From Pseudomonas putida (GTDB lineage Bacteria > Pseudomonadota > Gammaproteobacteria > Pseudomonadales > Pseudomonadaceae), in contig NZ_CP026115.2 of the NCBI RefSeq assembly GCF_009883635.2, forward strand, positions 6,076,001 to 6,140,000: a stretch of 64,000 nt of DNA. Direction: 5' to 3'. The translations under genes were made by a program, and so were the position numbers. This document shows, one piece after another, positions 16,399-24,274 of the stretch. Below the pieces are notes generated by a model that was not told the DNA's origin, searched no databases, and saw nothing but the letters and a program-made list of their open reading frames with translations. The first letter of the stretch is position 1. The number at the start of each line of letters is the position of its first letter.

Positions 16399-16923
16399 TC
16401 ACGCCAACTGGATGTACACCGAATAGCTACCCAGCAGCAACCAGAACACCAGGAAGATCCATGGTGTGCGTAGCGAAAACAGCATCGACTTTCGATGCCC
16501 TGCCCGGGAAGTTTCAGTTTCGCAGAACAGCGGCGATTCATCGTAGGCCAACCCCATGATGGGCTCGCTCTGCAGCAAGTGACCTTGCTTGAGTTGCCAA
16601 TGATCGATGATGTTGTACGCCGCCCGGATCCCAGGCCAGGCATTGAGCGAGCTCAGCACACCCAACAAGGCGAGGAACGCTGGCACGATCAGCGTAAACA
16701 TTTCTCCCCATCCTTGATTGAGATTGCCCATAGACGACACGAACGCAATGACCAGAAAGGACTGGGCAGCCAGGTAGGCGTCGGTGCGATTGGCCAGAAT
16801 GCTGGTTTCGTACTGGATCTCACGCCGGTAGAAGTCCAGACGCTCCTTGGGAGAGCCGAACATCCTGGCGTTGTGTTCGCTGATTTCATGCTCCGGGGTC
16901 GCGGGGGTAATGATTCGAGGCAC
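16399..16923 (-). CDS. Conserved inner-membrane protein (RipA-like, tentative)
   Basis: 174 residues from a GTG at 16923, which follows AGGAGGA by five bases; no ATG has such a site. The soluble N-terminus EHEISEHNARMFGSPKERLD leads to three hydrophobic segments: AAQSFLVIAFVSSMGNL, MFTLIVPAFLALLGVLSSL and PWIFLVFWLLLGSYSVYIQL. Between them is a conserved-looking loop GIRAAYNIIDHWQLKQG. I associate the pattern with RipA-type octameric membrane proteins, without proof. Function unknown. Confidence 0.7.
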   Translation of the reverse strand: MPRIITPATPEHEISEHNARMFGSPKERLDFYRREIQYETSILANRTDAYLAAQSFLVIAFVSSMGNLNQGWGEMFTLIVPAFLALLGVLSSLNAWPGIRAAYNIIDHWQLKQGHLLQSEPIMGLAYDESPLFCETETSRAGHRKSMLFSLRTPWIFLVFWLLLGSYSVYIQLA

Positions 16924-17118
16924 TTTTTCCTCCTGCAATACGGCTCCAGGCGGTGAGATCGCGAGGAGGTCTGTTCGGTAGAACAAGCGACGCAGTCTGG
17001 AATTCAATTCATTCAAAGCAATACACCGCTCGTCATGCCAAGTGCACATTCAATCCAACGCACAGGCATCCGATGCTTCGAAACGGTAAGAGCGTTCTCA
17101 ACTGCAGGAGCTTCTACC

Positions 17119-17976
17119 ATGCGCGACTTCCCTACTCCGCCCTTTCCGTCCCAGCCCCAAAACGTCCCCGGTTCACAACGCAAGATGGAGCCCTATCCAG
17201 ACTGCGGTGAGCAGTCCTATACCGGCCATAACCGCCTTGAAGGCAAGATTGCGCTGATCACCGGTGCCGACAGTGGCATCGGGCGGGCCGTCGCCATCGC
17301 CTACGCACGCGAGGGCGCCGACGTTGCCATCGCTTACCTCAATGAACATGACGACGCGCAGGAAACAGCGCGCTGGGTCGAGGCAGCGGGCCGAAAATGT
17401 CTTCTGCTCCCCGGAGACCTGGCGCAGAAACAGCACTGCCATGACATCGTCGAAAAGACCGTCAAGCAGTTCGGGCGCATCGATATCCTGGTCAACAACG
17501 CCGCCTTCCAGATGTCCCATGAAACCCTGGAGGAAATCGACGATGACGAATGGGTGAAAACCTTCGATACCAACATCACCGCGATCTTCAGAATCTGCAA
17601 GGCAGCACTGCCTTCCATGCCAAAGGGCAGTTCGATCATCAACACCAGCTCGGTCAACTCCGACGATCCGTCTCCAAGCCTACTGGCCTATGCAGCGACC
17701 AAGGGCGCCATTGCCAACTTCACGGCGGGTTTGGCTCAATTGCTAGGGAAGAAGGGAATCAGGGTCAATAGCGTTGCGCCTGGCCCCATTTGGACGCCTT
17801 TGATCCCGGCTACCATGCCCGACGAGGCCGTGAAAAACTTCGGCTCCAGCTACCCTATGGGGCGACCAGGACAGCCGGTGGAGGTCGCGCCCATCTATGT
17901 GCTGCTTGGCTCCGATGAAGCCAGTTACATCAGTGGTTCACGGTACGCTGTCACTGGCGGTAAGCCGATCCTTTGA
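17119..17976 (+). CDS. SDR-family oxidoreductase (YghA-like, long N-terminus)
   Basis: 285 residues. The Pro-rich leader (MRDFPTPPFPSQPQNVPGSQ) and YTGHNRLEGKIALITGADSG are typical of the YghA/YhdF-type stress SDRs. NAD(P) motif TGADSGIGRA, then LVNNAAFQM, then active site YAATKGAIANF, where Ala replaces Ser after Tyr, still within family range. AGGAG at 17106 supports ATG 17119. The enzyme is cytosolic, and its family is linked to general stress in many bacteria. A bidirectional terminator follows seven bases after the stop. Confidence 0.92.
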   Translation: MRDFPTPPFPSQPQNVPGSQRKMEPYPDCGEQSYTGHNRLEGKIALITGADSGIGRAVAIAYAREGADVAIAYLNEHDDAQETARWVEAAGRKCLLLPGDLAQKQHCHDIVEKTVKQFGRIDILVNNAAFQMSHETLEEIDDDEWVKTFDTNITAIFRICKAALPSMPKGSSIINTSSVNSDDPSPSLLAYAATKGAIANFTAGLAQLLGKKGIRVNSVAPGPIWTPLIPATMPDEAVKNFGSSYPMGRPGQPVEVAPIYVLLGSDEASYISGSRYAVTGGKPIL

Positions 17977-17983
17977 CGAAAAA

Positions 17984-18013
17984 AAAGAGGCTCGCCAAAA
18001 AGCGAGCCTCTTT
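17984..18013. terminator. Strong bidirectional Rho-independent terminator
   Basis: A perfect 12-bp stem AAAGAGGCTCGC/GCGAGCCTCTTT with a six-base loop, A-rich on the left and T-rich on the right. It separates the SDR gene from the converging small gene at 18033-18194 and can act in both directions. Confidence 0.88.
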
Positions 18014-18032
18014 GCTGTTTCTCGTGAAAATA

Positions 18033-18194
18033 TCAACGTTCGTGCCTTCCCTCCTCCCGTGCTGTTTTTTGCGCCGTAGAGTCGTGAGGTGTACCCGACG
18101 AGCCATCCGGACGATGAGCATCGTTGTCCCGCTCCTCTTCGCCTTTAGTCTTCGATTGCGAGCCAGGCTTCCGCTGTTGGACTTCTTTCGTCAT
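18033..18194 (-). CDS. Small hydrophilic hypothetical protein
   Basis: 53 residues, start ATG 18194 preceded by a strong GGAGGT site: MTKEVQQRKPGSQSKTKGEE, then ERDNDAHRPDGSSGTPHDST, ending in HER. Highly charged, no hydrophobic residues to speak of, probably disordered. The excellent ribosome binding site and the terminator directly downstream make it a likely real gene despite its size. It sits nine bases after the PLDc_N gene on the same strand, so the two form an operon. No family recognised. Confidence 0.7.
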   Translation of the reverse strand: MTKEVQQRKPGSQSKTKGEEERDNDAHRPDGSSGTPHDSTAQKTAREEGRHER

Positions 18195-18203
18195 GCTGAC
18201 CTC

Positions 18204-18437
18204 CTACCCTTTACTGTGTTCGGGTGAGGTAGGCCCGGTTCCGCGCTTGATTCCGCGAGGCCCGGCCACTCCCCAGATGGCCAGTCCGACAATTGGCAGC
18301 ACCACCAGTATCAACGACCACATCACTTTGGTTGCGTCAGACTTGTCGCTGCGGAAAACGCTGACGATTGCCCACAAGTCAACCAGCAGGATGATTGCCG
18401 CTACGGCTATCCAGAAGTACGTGACAGGATCATTCAT
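18204..18437 (-). CDS. PLDc_N domain membrane protein
   Basis: 77 residues with two membrane segments: TYFWIAVAAIILLVDLWAIV and MWSLILVVLPIVGLAIWGVA, followed by GPRGIKRG. The pattern is that of the phospholipase-D-nuclease N-terminal (PLDc_N) domain found at the start of cardiolipin synthases, here free-standing with no catalytic domain. Such stand-alone copies are common; their role is unknown. GAGGGAG precedes ATG 18437. A GAACTT-N17-TCCCT element upstream on the same strand (18491-18518) could be its promoter. Confidence 0.82.
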   Translation of the reverse strand: MNDPVTYFWIAVAAIILLVDLWAIVSVFRSDKSDATKVMWSLILVVLPIVGLAIWGVAGPRGIKRGTGPTSPEHSKG

Positions 18438-18616
18438 GATCGTTTCTCCCTCTTCCCAGGTGAATTGGCCGCATCGCGACCCTGTATACAAGGGAAGCCA
18501 GGATGATGAGCAAAGTTCAGGCTAGGTTTACTGCCCAGGATGGGCGGACAAAGATTGCGCTGAACCAATCACCGCTTGACTGCGTCCACCGCAAACAACA
18601 AGCGAGTCGATCTCTT

Positions 18617-19120
18617 ATGGCAAGCGAACCCGTACTGGCCGCCCTCGGCTATCTCAAAGACAACCAGTTGATCCTGACGACTGCGGAGTCGTGCACGGCA
18701 GGTTGCATGGTGGCGCTATTGGCAGCGGTGCCGGGTACCGGAGAAGTGCTGGAAAGCGGCTATGTGGTCTACTCCCCCAGTGCCAAGAAACGCTTGCTTG
18801 GCGTCAGCGCCGAAACCATCGAACGTTACGGCCTGACCAGCGAGGCAGTAGCGTGGGAAATGGCCCTGGGAGCGTTGAGAGACAGCGATGCCAATGTCGT
18901 GATCGCTACCACTGGCGTGGCTGGGCCCGGGCCCGAGTCTGGCGTGCCGCCAGGCACAATGTGCTTTGCCTGGGCTTTTGCCGGCGAGCCAGTAGCCGTA
19001 TTTACCCGTACCCAACGGTTCTTCGGTGAGCGGGCTGATGTCATGCGCCAAGGGGCGTTGTTCGGGCTGACGCGGCTTGCCCACTACCACCAACGCTGGC
19101 TTCGCGGCGAACGCGCCTGA
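18617..19120 (+). CDS. CinA-family nicotinamide-nucleotide amidohydrolase
   Basis: 167 residues forming the CinA C-terminal domain alone: LTTAESCTAGCMVALLAAVPG holds the nucleophilic Ser, GYVVYSPSAKKRLLGVS follows, and IATTGVAGPGPESGVPPGT matches the family's substrate loop. The known reaction is deamidation of NMN to nicotinate mononucleotide in NAD recycling. The stand-alone domain is normal in Pseudomonas, which has another chromosomal copy next to recA; this would be an extra paralogue. Its last codons lie inside the 135-bp element duplicated at 21507. Confidence 0.88.
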   Translation: MASEPVLAALGYLKDNQLILTTAESCTAGCMVALLAAVPGTGEVLESGYVVYSPSAKKRLLGVSAETIERYGLTSEAVAWEMALGALRDSDANVVIATTGVAGPGPESGVPPGTMCFAWAFAGEPVAVFTRTQRFFGERADVMRQGALFGLTRLAHYHQRWLRGERA

Positions 19121-19245
19121 GGGCAAGTGATCATGCCGGAAGACGAATGGGCGTCCAGGCGCAATCCTGTTCAGGAAGACATGTCGATGCAGCAACGCGT
19201 CTGGCGCTTCGAGCGCGTTGGCTGGTATCTGCTGGTCATCGTCGT
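19111..19245 (+). repeat. 135-bp direct repeat, copy 1 (original)
   Basis: Spans the last three codons of the CinA gene, the 12-base gap and the first 37 or so codons of the next gene. It matches 21507-21641 at 132 of 135 positions in the same orientation. Because this copy is embedded in two complete genes, it is the donor. Confidence 0.95.
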
Positions 19246-19639
19246 CGTGCTCGCCTTGGCAGGGCTGTTTGGCAACGGCCCGCTCAGTGATGCTGAGGTG
19301 GTAAGCCAGGATGGTCGTGTCAAGGTCGAGTATCAGCGCCTCAGTCGCAGCGGCACGACCGACAACCTCTACATAACGGTCCAAGGAGAGCCTGGTCAGC
19401 CGGTCAAGGTAGAGCTTGAAGGCTCTCTACTGCGCGCAGCCAGTATCGAGACGATGCAGCCGGAACCGCAACTTTCGATGTCGCATGGCCCTGCCCTGTT
19501 GCTGCAACTGGGTACCAGCAAGGACGGCGTGGCCACCTTGTACCTGACGCTTCGAAGTGATCACGTGGGTACCTTGGAGGGCGTCGTCAGGACAGGCCCA
19601 CAAACCGCTGTCCACTTATCCACATTCCTCTACCCATAG
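19133..19639 (+). CDS. Hypothetical membrane-anchored protein
   Basis: 168 residues: a cytoplasmic N-terminus (MPEDEWASRRNPVQEDMSMQ), one membrane segment (GWYLLVIVVVLALAGLFG) and an extracytoplasmic domain of about 120 residues with strand-rich character (VKVEYQRLSRSGTTDNLYIT). The gene lies 12 bases after CinA and nine bases before the DUF421 gene, so all three make an operon. I do not recognise the family; the association with DUF421 membrane proteins suggests a joint envelope role. An alternative start two codons earlier at 19127 is possible. Its first 113 bases are duplicated at 21507-21641. Confidence 0.75.
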   Translation: MPEDEWASRRNPVQEDMSMQQRVWRFERVGWYLLVIVVVLALAGLFGNGPLSDAEVVSQDGRVKVEYQRLSRSGTTDNLYITVQGEPGQPVKVELEGSLLRAASIETMQPEPQLSMSHGPALLLQLGTSKDGVATLYLTLRSDHVGTLEGVVRTGPQTAVHLSTFLYP

Positions 19640-19648
19640 GAACGCATC

Positions 19649-20092
19649 ATGGATTCGATACTCCGCGCAGCCGGGATGTACGTGGCCCTCATGCTGCTGT
19701 TCCGCGTAGCCGGACGCCGCTCACTCGCGGACCTGAGCACATTCGACTTCGTTCTGCTGCTGATCATTGGGGAAGCCACTCAGCAGGCACTGCTGGGTGA
19801 GGATTTCTCGTTCACCAACGCCATGCTGGTCATTGCGACGCTGATCGTCCTCGACGTAGGGCTGTCGTTGGCAAAGCTCAACTCCAAGCCCTTGGCTCGG
19901 CTTCTGGATGGGCACGCTACCCTGGTCGTGGAGAACGGGCAATTTCTGCATCACCGAATGCGCCGAGCACGCCTCACGGAAGACGATGTTCTCGAGTCGG
20001 CAAGAAACAGCCAAGGTATTGAAAACATCCAGCAGGTCAAATTTGCCATCGTCGAGCGCAATGGCAAGATCTCCATCATCCCCGCCGATTAG
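19649..20092 (+). CDS. DUF421 domain-containing membrane protein (YetF-like)
   Basis: 147 residues. Three hydrophobic stretches (AAGMYVALMLLFRVAGRRSL, FDFVLLLIIGEATQQALLG, FTNAMLVIATLIVLDVGLSL) precede a soluble domain with HATLVVENGQFLHHRMRRAR and LTEDDVLESARNSQGIENIQ, the classic DUF421 arrangement. Members such as YetF are inner-membrane proteins linked to stress or lipid/pH phenotypes, with no defined activity. The last gene of the CinA operon. Length is slightly below the 150-230 seen in the family. Confidence 0.88.
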   Translation: MDSILRAAGMYVALMLLFRVAGRRSLADLSTFDFVLLLIIGEATQQALLGEDFSFTNAMLVIATLIVLDVGLSLAKLNSKPLARLLDGHATLVVENGQFLHHRMRRARLTEDDVLESARNSQGIENIQQVKFAIVERNGKISIIPAD

Positions 20093-20454
20093 AGCATCAA
20101 TATCGCCTGACCATGATCAATGCTGGGAACGGGCATCACATCGCGCCGGGACACAAGCCACGCCCGCATCCGCTCGGTATCAAAAATCTGACCCTCGTCC
20201 ATCATGAGCAGAATGAGCGACTGGGTGGGCCTGTCCCGTGGCAGCGGACGCCAAGAAGCTGGTTACTGAGCCAACTGCCTTAAGCCTTTTGCGTATTCGT
20301 TCGGTGAACGCTGCCCATGCCTGCGTCCCTGGAAGCATATGTGCGAGGATCAAGCGGCTGGCTTGTGTAGCACTTTCGTCCAACCATCATCCCGTGCATC
20401 GGAATGGCATGGGGGCTTTCAGCCAGCTTTCCAATCGGGGCGAAGACCCTGAAC
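20093..20454. other. Intergenic stretch with a short unassigned coding fragment
   Basis: 362 bases between two convergent genes. On the minus strand, 20089-20205 reads as a 38-codon frame (MMDEGQIFDTERMRAWLVSR, ending HGQAILML) that looks protein-like and shares its stop with the DUF421 end. Upstream of it the frame hits a stop, and no family is recognised. It may be the tail of a lost gene. Nothing else is seen. Confidence 0.35.
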
Positions 20455-20706
20455 TTAAACACGATGGTAGTCCGCGCCGGCTATGGCTTTGAGAAAGCCG
20501 CGGTCGGCGAGCCGTCGCAGGTCTCGCCATTCGCGCCAGTCAATGAGCCCCAAGCGGTCCATCTCGTCGACCTGGCGAAGCAGTTCTTCGTGGTGGCTAC
20601 TTGGGCAGTCGCGCCTGCGCTCGACATCGTCATACAGCGCGAACCAAAGGTTCACTGCAGCCATACGACGCTGCTCCTGGGTGATCTGCTGGGTGATCGC
20701 GTTCAT
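20455..20706 (-). CDS. Hypothetical protein
   Basis: 83 residues, mostly helical and charged: MNAITQQITQEQRRMAAVNL, then WFALYDDVERRRDCPSSHHE and EMDRLGLIDWREWRDLRRLA. No signal peptide or membrane segment. The start at 20706 is chosen over 20754 because a GAGGGCAGG site lies just upstream. Divergent from the hemerythrin gene. I recall similar short proteins in other pseudomonads but no named family. Confidence 0.65.
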   Translation of the reverse strand: MNAITQQITQEQRRMAAVNLWFALYDDVERRRDCPSSHHEELLRQVDEMDRLGLIDWREWRDLRRLADRGFLKAIAGADYHRV

Positions 20707-20930
20707 GCTGCCTGCCCTCGCCCGCTTTGACTGTCGAGCCTGCTGCCGTGGCAAGGTTCACCTGGGACAGGTCAGCGGTATGACAGCCGCGCAGCCTCAC
20801 CGCCCAAATCATCTTAGGAGCATCCGCCTTGTCGCGGCAGAACACACATCATCTGCATTGAACCCTTGCGCTTGTTGCCGACTCCACCCAGAGCAACCGT
20901 GATTTTTCCCAGCCCCTGAAGAGGTGTCCC

Positions 20931-21395
20931 ATGAACGCAATCGAACTGCTGATCCAGGACCATCAACTGGTGAAGAAACTGCTCGAGGAACTGTCCTCGA
21001 CCACCGAGCGCGCCGTGAAGAAACGCGCCGAACTGCTCGAACGTATCAAGCAGGAGGTGAGCATCCATACGGCTCTGGAAGAAGAAATCCTGTACCCCGC
21101 GATCAAGCAGGCCGGCGGCAAGGAAGAAGCGAAGATGTATTACGAGGCCAAGGAGGAGCACCGCACGGTCGACTCGCTGGTCATTCCCGACCTGCTGCAC
21201 ACCGAGACCGGCACCGTGGAGTTCGCCGGTAGGGTCAAGGTGATGAAGGAGTTGCTGGAGCACCATATCGAGGAAGAAGAAAGTGAGCTGTTCCCTACTG
21301 CCCGCAAGCTGCTGGGCAAACAGGAACTTGAAGACATGGGCAAGGCCATGGAAGCTCAGAAGAAGATGCTCAAGGGCGAACAGCGCGCCGCCTGA
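20931..21395 (+). CDS. Hemerythrin-domain protein
   Basis: 154 residues, four-helix HHE protein. Iron ligands can be seen in LLIQDHQLVKKLLEEL (His), IHTALEEEILYPAI (His, Glu), EAKEEHRTVDSL (His, Glu) and LEHHIEEEESELFPTARK (His, His/Glu). Family members bind a di-iron centre and sense or store oxygen, NO or iron; this short HHE type is widespread in stress loci. Preceded by AGAGGTG. It is followed by a very GC-rich hairpin and then by the duplicated 135-bp fragment. Confidence 0.93.
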   Translation: MNAIELLIQDHQLVKKLLEELSSTTERAVKKRAELLERIKQEVSIHTALEEEILYPAIKQAGGKEEAKMYYEAKEEHRTVDSLVIPDLLHTETGTVEFAGRVKVMKELLEHHIEEEESELFPTARKLLGKQELEDMGKAMEAQKKMLKGEQRAA

Positions 21396-21401
21396 TGAGC
21401 G

Positions 21402-21427
21402 CCAGCGCGCCCGCCCGGGCGCGCTGG
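21402..21427 (+). terminator. GC-rich hairpin after hemerythrin
   Basis: Perfect 12-bp stem CCAGCGCGCCCG/CGGGCGCGCTGG with a two-base loop, six bases after the stop codon. It lacks a T-run, so it could also act as an mRNA 3' stabiliser. Confidence 0.5.
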
Positions 21428-21506
21428 ACCAGGCGTTACTGGGTGGGCGACTCTGTGTTGATCATCGGTGGCACCGGCGCAAGCGGGAACGCCCGCCGCT
21501 GCTCGC

Positions 21507-21641
21507 ACGCGCCTGAGGGCAAGTGATCATGCCGGAAGACGAATGGGCGTCCAGGCGCAATCCTGTTCAGGAAGACATGTCGATGCAGCAGCGCGTCTGG
21601 CGCTTTGAGCGCGTTGGCTGGTATCTGCTAGTCATCGTCGT
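21507..21641 (+). repeat. 135-bp direct repeat, copy 2 (truncated gene start)
   Basis: Copy of 19111-19245 with three substitutions. It contains the start and membrane segment of the hypothetical membrane protein, then breaks off into unrelated sequence at 21642, so the open frame 21529-21723 is a 5' pseudogene fragment. The three mismatches (two are third-codon changes) point to a fairly recent duplication or recombination. Confidence 0.93.
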
Positions 21642-21840
21642 TGGGCAGTCTTTGGCAAGCCGTGATTACGGCTTCGGCAAAGCGCCTGGTCATCCGCGAA
21701 TAGCGGTAAAGCCAACGGACTGACTCCATTCGCTTACCGTATGCGCTGCAGCCGGCACGTCGTAGCAGCAGCTGCGCCACATCCAAGCTCCTGAATCGCA
21801 CCACCAGCCGCTCAGTCAGTCGAACTTCGCCTGGCGGCCA
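21642..21840 (-). mobile_element. Possible transposase remnant (ISL3-like, tentative)
   Basis: Minus-strand frame with VRLTERLVVRFRSLDVAQLL and SVRWLYRYSRMTRRFAEAVI followed by TACQRLPN. The block WLYRYSRMTRRFAEAVITACQRLP resembles the N-terminal region before the catalytic domain of ISL3-type transposases, but the expected Cys pairs are mostly lost. It fills the space between the duplicated 135-bp fragment and the damaged end of the MRJP gene, where an IS would explain both breaks. Similarity is by eye only. Confidence 0.4.
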
Positions 21841-23017
21841 TCGAGCGACAGGAACGCTCATCCCCTGCCCTGACCATACCTGCGAAGTGGTCATTCAGCC
21901 GGCTCGAGGTAAAGACCAGATCGCCGTCTGGGTGGATTGCAGGCGTGTCGGGCCAATGCACACCCTCGTCACTGGCCAGCAGCGACATGGCCTTGGTAGC
22001 GGGGTCGTACCTGACGATGCCATTGCGGGTGACATCGGTGATGTAGAGGCGCCCCCTGGCGTCGGTCGCTAGGCCGTCGGTGTTGCCTCCTACCGCGCCA
22101 AGGTCCTGGATCGCCGACACGATCTGCACTTCACTGGCGCTAGCCTGACGCAGGATACTGGTAGGCAGCGCATGCAGTCGCGTGCCGGTGGTTACCGTCC
22201 AGTACAAGGTTTCGCCATCTGGCGACAAGGCGATACCGTTGATACCGATCTGCAGCGGCTTGCCCGACCACACCTCGGCCCCATGGGCCATGACCGTCAC
22301 GCCCGGCTCGACCTGCAGGCTCGGGTGCCGATCGAGCACGCGCCGAGCCGTGCCTGTCACGAGGTCCACCACGATCAGCCCCACCTTGTTGTCAGGCGCA
22401 CTGCGTGAACCGCTGTCGGAAATGTAGGCGACACGACGCGCCTCGTCGACGACGATGTCATTGAGAAAGCTGGCCTTGCGATCAGCCACGCCCTGCAAGT
22501 CGATTGCCTTCACCAGTGCGCCGGATTTCAGTTCCAGCACCAGCACCTTCTGTGAGCCAGGCGGAGCCTCGGTCTCACCGCTAACAAAGCCCATGTCCAG
22601 CGCCCACAGCCAGCCGTTGGTACGGTCGACATGAAAGCCGAGCACATTGCGCAGGCTGGTAGACGCCGGGCCATTCACCGCGTTGCCCTGACGTGACGGG
22701 AATGCGCTCAAGCGCGCGGGCCCAGCCATAGTCTGGGTGTCCAGGGTGCTCAAAGTAGCGGGCGCCGCTGCAGACACCAGACGCGGCGTACTCACGAAGG
22801 CAGTGCCTTGTGCATCGAAATGGATTCCAGCGATGGGCGCGTTGACCGATGCCGGGAACGTGGCCGGAGCCTGGCCTGCGCGCGGCACGTCCCAGCTCAC
22901 ACCAGCATAGCTGCGCCAACGTTCAAGCACAGGCGCATCCGCCGCACCCGCGATGTTGGCTAAGGAGATCAGGGTCACTATGCCAATGGCAGGCAGACGA
23001 CGGATGCGTACGAACAT
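21812..23017 (-). CDS. Exported yellow/MRJP-like beta-propeller protein, C-terminus altered
   Basis: 401 residues starting with a signal peptide (MFVRIRRLPAIGIVTLISLA, cleavage after IAGA). The body is a six-bladed propeller of the major royal jelly/yellow and SMP-30-like type (NGWLWALDMGFVSG, SFLNDIVVDEARRVAYISDS, GGNTDGLATDARGRLYITDV). Such bacterial proteins are filed as L-dopachrome-tautomerase-related, with unproven activity. ATG 23017 is chosen as it begins the signal peptide. The last 20 residues (VRAGDERSCRSMAARRSSTD) do not look like the family, where a short hydrophobic strand follows. The 3' end abuts the rearranged segment and was probably replaced. Last gene of a four-gene operon. 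Confidence 0.82.
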   Translation of the reverse strand: MFVRIRRLPAIGIVTLISLANIAGAADAPVLERWRSYAGVSWDVPRAGQAPATFPASVNAPIAGIHFDAQGTAFVSTPRLVSAAAPATLSTLDTQTMAGPARLSAFPSRQGNAVNGPASTSLRNVLGFHVDRTNGWLWALDMGFVSGETEAPPGSQKVLVLELKSGALVKAIDLQGVADRKASFLNDIVVDEARRVAYISDSGSRSAPDNKVGLIVVDLVTGTARRVLDRHPSLQVEPGVTVMAHGAEVWSGKPLQIGINGIALSPDGETLYWTVTTGTRLHALPTSILRQASASEVQIVSAIQDLGAVGGNTDGLATDARGRLYITDVTRNGIVRYDPATKAMSLLASDEGVHWPDTPAIHPDGDLVFTSSRLNDHFAGMVRAGDERSCRSMAARRSSTD

Positions 23018-23057
23018 GTGTGTATTCCAATAGACGGGACGAAGAAGTACCAAGCGA

Positions 23058-23348
23058 TCAGGCGACCTGGTGCATGAGCAGGAGCTCGAAAGCACCGATC
23101 ATCGCCCCGGCCTTGGCGCGGAACGCATCCATGTGGGGGCCACGCCTGTGGCTTTCCCAAGCGGCCTGATCGCGCCAGCGTTCGACGAACACGACTTGAC
23201 CCGGTTGCTCCAGGGACTCGTTCAATTCGTAGCGTATGCACCCAGGCAACTCACGCACGATGGCGACCAGCTCCGACTGTGCCTTGACCAGCGCGGCTTC
23301 AAAACCGGGCTTGGCCTGCGCGATGGCGATGATGACGAGTTCAGACAT
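23058..23348 (-). CDS. Putative quinol monooxygenase (YgiN/ABM family)
   Basis: 96 residues with the ferredoxin-like ABM fold: ELVIIAIAQAKPGFEAALVK, PGCIRYELNESLEQPGQVVF, VERWRDQAAWESHRRGPHMD. Members act as small cofactor-free monooxygenases on quinols or aromatic polyketides, or as heme-degrading enzymes. Third gene of the operon 25114 to 21812, 14 bases after the SDR gene. Confidence 0.9.
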   Translation of the reverse strand: MSELVIIAIAQAKPGFEAALVKAQSELVAIVRELPGCIRYELNESLEQPGQVVFVERWRDQAAWESHRRGPHMDAFRAKAGAMIGAFELLLMHQVA

Positions 23349-23362
23349 GGCTTGTCTCCGAA

Positions 23363-24157
23363 TCAGAGGATGGAACGGAAAGTGCCGCCTTCGACGCGCA
23401 CCGCCGCACCGTTGGACGCAGCGCCAAGCGGGCTGGCCAACAGCGCGACCATTGCCGCGATCTCATCGGCTTCGATCATTCGCCCGATCAGCGAGCTGGG
23501 GCGGTAGGTCTGGAAGAAGTTCGCTTCGATTTCCGCATCGGTCATGCCCGGCCGCGGCGCGGTCTGGCGCAGGTACTCGACGATGCCGTCGGAGCGGGTG
23601 GCCGAAGGCAGCACGCTGTTGACCGTTACCCCCGTCCCCTTGGTCAGTTCCGCCATGCCGCGCGAGACGGCCAACTGCGCTGACTTACTGACGCCGTAAT
23701 GCACCATGTCCGGGGGTGTAAACGCGCCCACTTCACTTGACATGAAAATCACCCTGCCCCAGTTCCGCTCGAGCATGCGCGGGAAGTAGTGCCGCGACAG
23801 CCGCACACCGGACATGACATTGACGTCGAGCATGCGCAGCCAGTCCTCGTCGGTGATGTCGGCGAAGGCCTTGGCTTCGTAGTAGCCCAGGTTGTTGATG
23901 AGGATGTCGGTATCCGGGTAAGCCGCAAACAGTGTTGCGGCGCCCTCGGCGCTGCCCAGGTCTGCGACAACGGTGGAGACTTGCGCTGCAGGCACTGCCT
24001 GGGTGATCTGGGCAACGGCGCTTTGCAGTTTTGCAGGGTCGCGCCCGGTCAGCGTGACAGCGACGCCTTCACGCGCCAGGGTCTGGGCGATGGCCAAACC
24101 GATGCCGGCGGTGGCACCGGTGACAAGCGCGGTCTTACCCGTGAGTTGAAGGTCCAT
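23363..24157 (-). CDS. SDR-family oxidoreductase
   Basis: 264 residues. NAD(P)-binding TGATAGIGLAIAQTL, LINNLGYYEAK (usual NNAG replaced by NNLG), active-site MVHYGVSKSAQLAVSRGMAE, and a C-terminal VEGGTFRSIL. Cytosolic. Second gene of the operon, after the exported DJ-1-like gene. Substrate unknown; with the monooxygenase and propeller protein next to it, a role in handling quinone-like or reactive carbonyl compounds is a guess. Confidence 0.9.
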   Translation of the reverse strand: MDLQLTGKTALVTGATAGIGLAIAQTLAREGVAVTLTGRDPAKLQSAVAQITQAVPAAQVSTVVADLGSAEGAATLFAAYPDTDILINNLGYYEAKAFADITDEDWLRMLDVNVMSGVRLSRHYFPRMLERNWGRVIFMSSEVGAFTPPDMVHYGVSKSAQLAVSRGMAELTKGTGVTVNSVLPSATRSDGIVEYLRQTAPRPGMTDAEIEANFFQTYRPSSLIGRMIEADEIAAMVALLASPLGAASNGAAVRVEGGTFRSIL

Positions 24158-24274
24158 GCTGGTTTCCTTTTAATATGCGCATGGCAACCCGCGCCATGAG
24201 CGCGGGTGTCGTTGCGGCAAGTGGGCCGGGCGAACCTGGCTATTTGGGATGGAGTTGAGGTTCCAGACGTCGCG

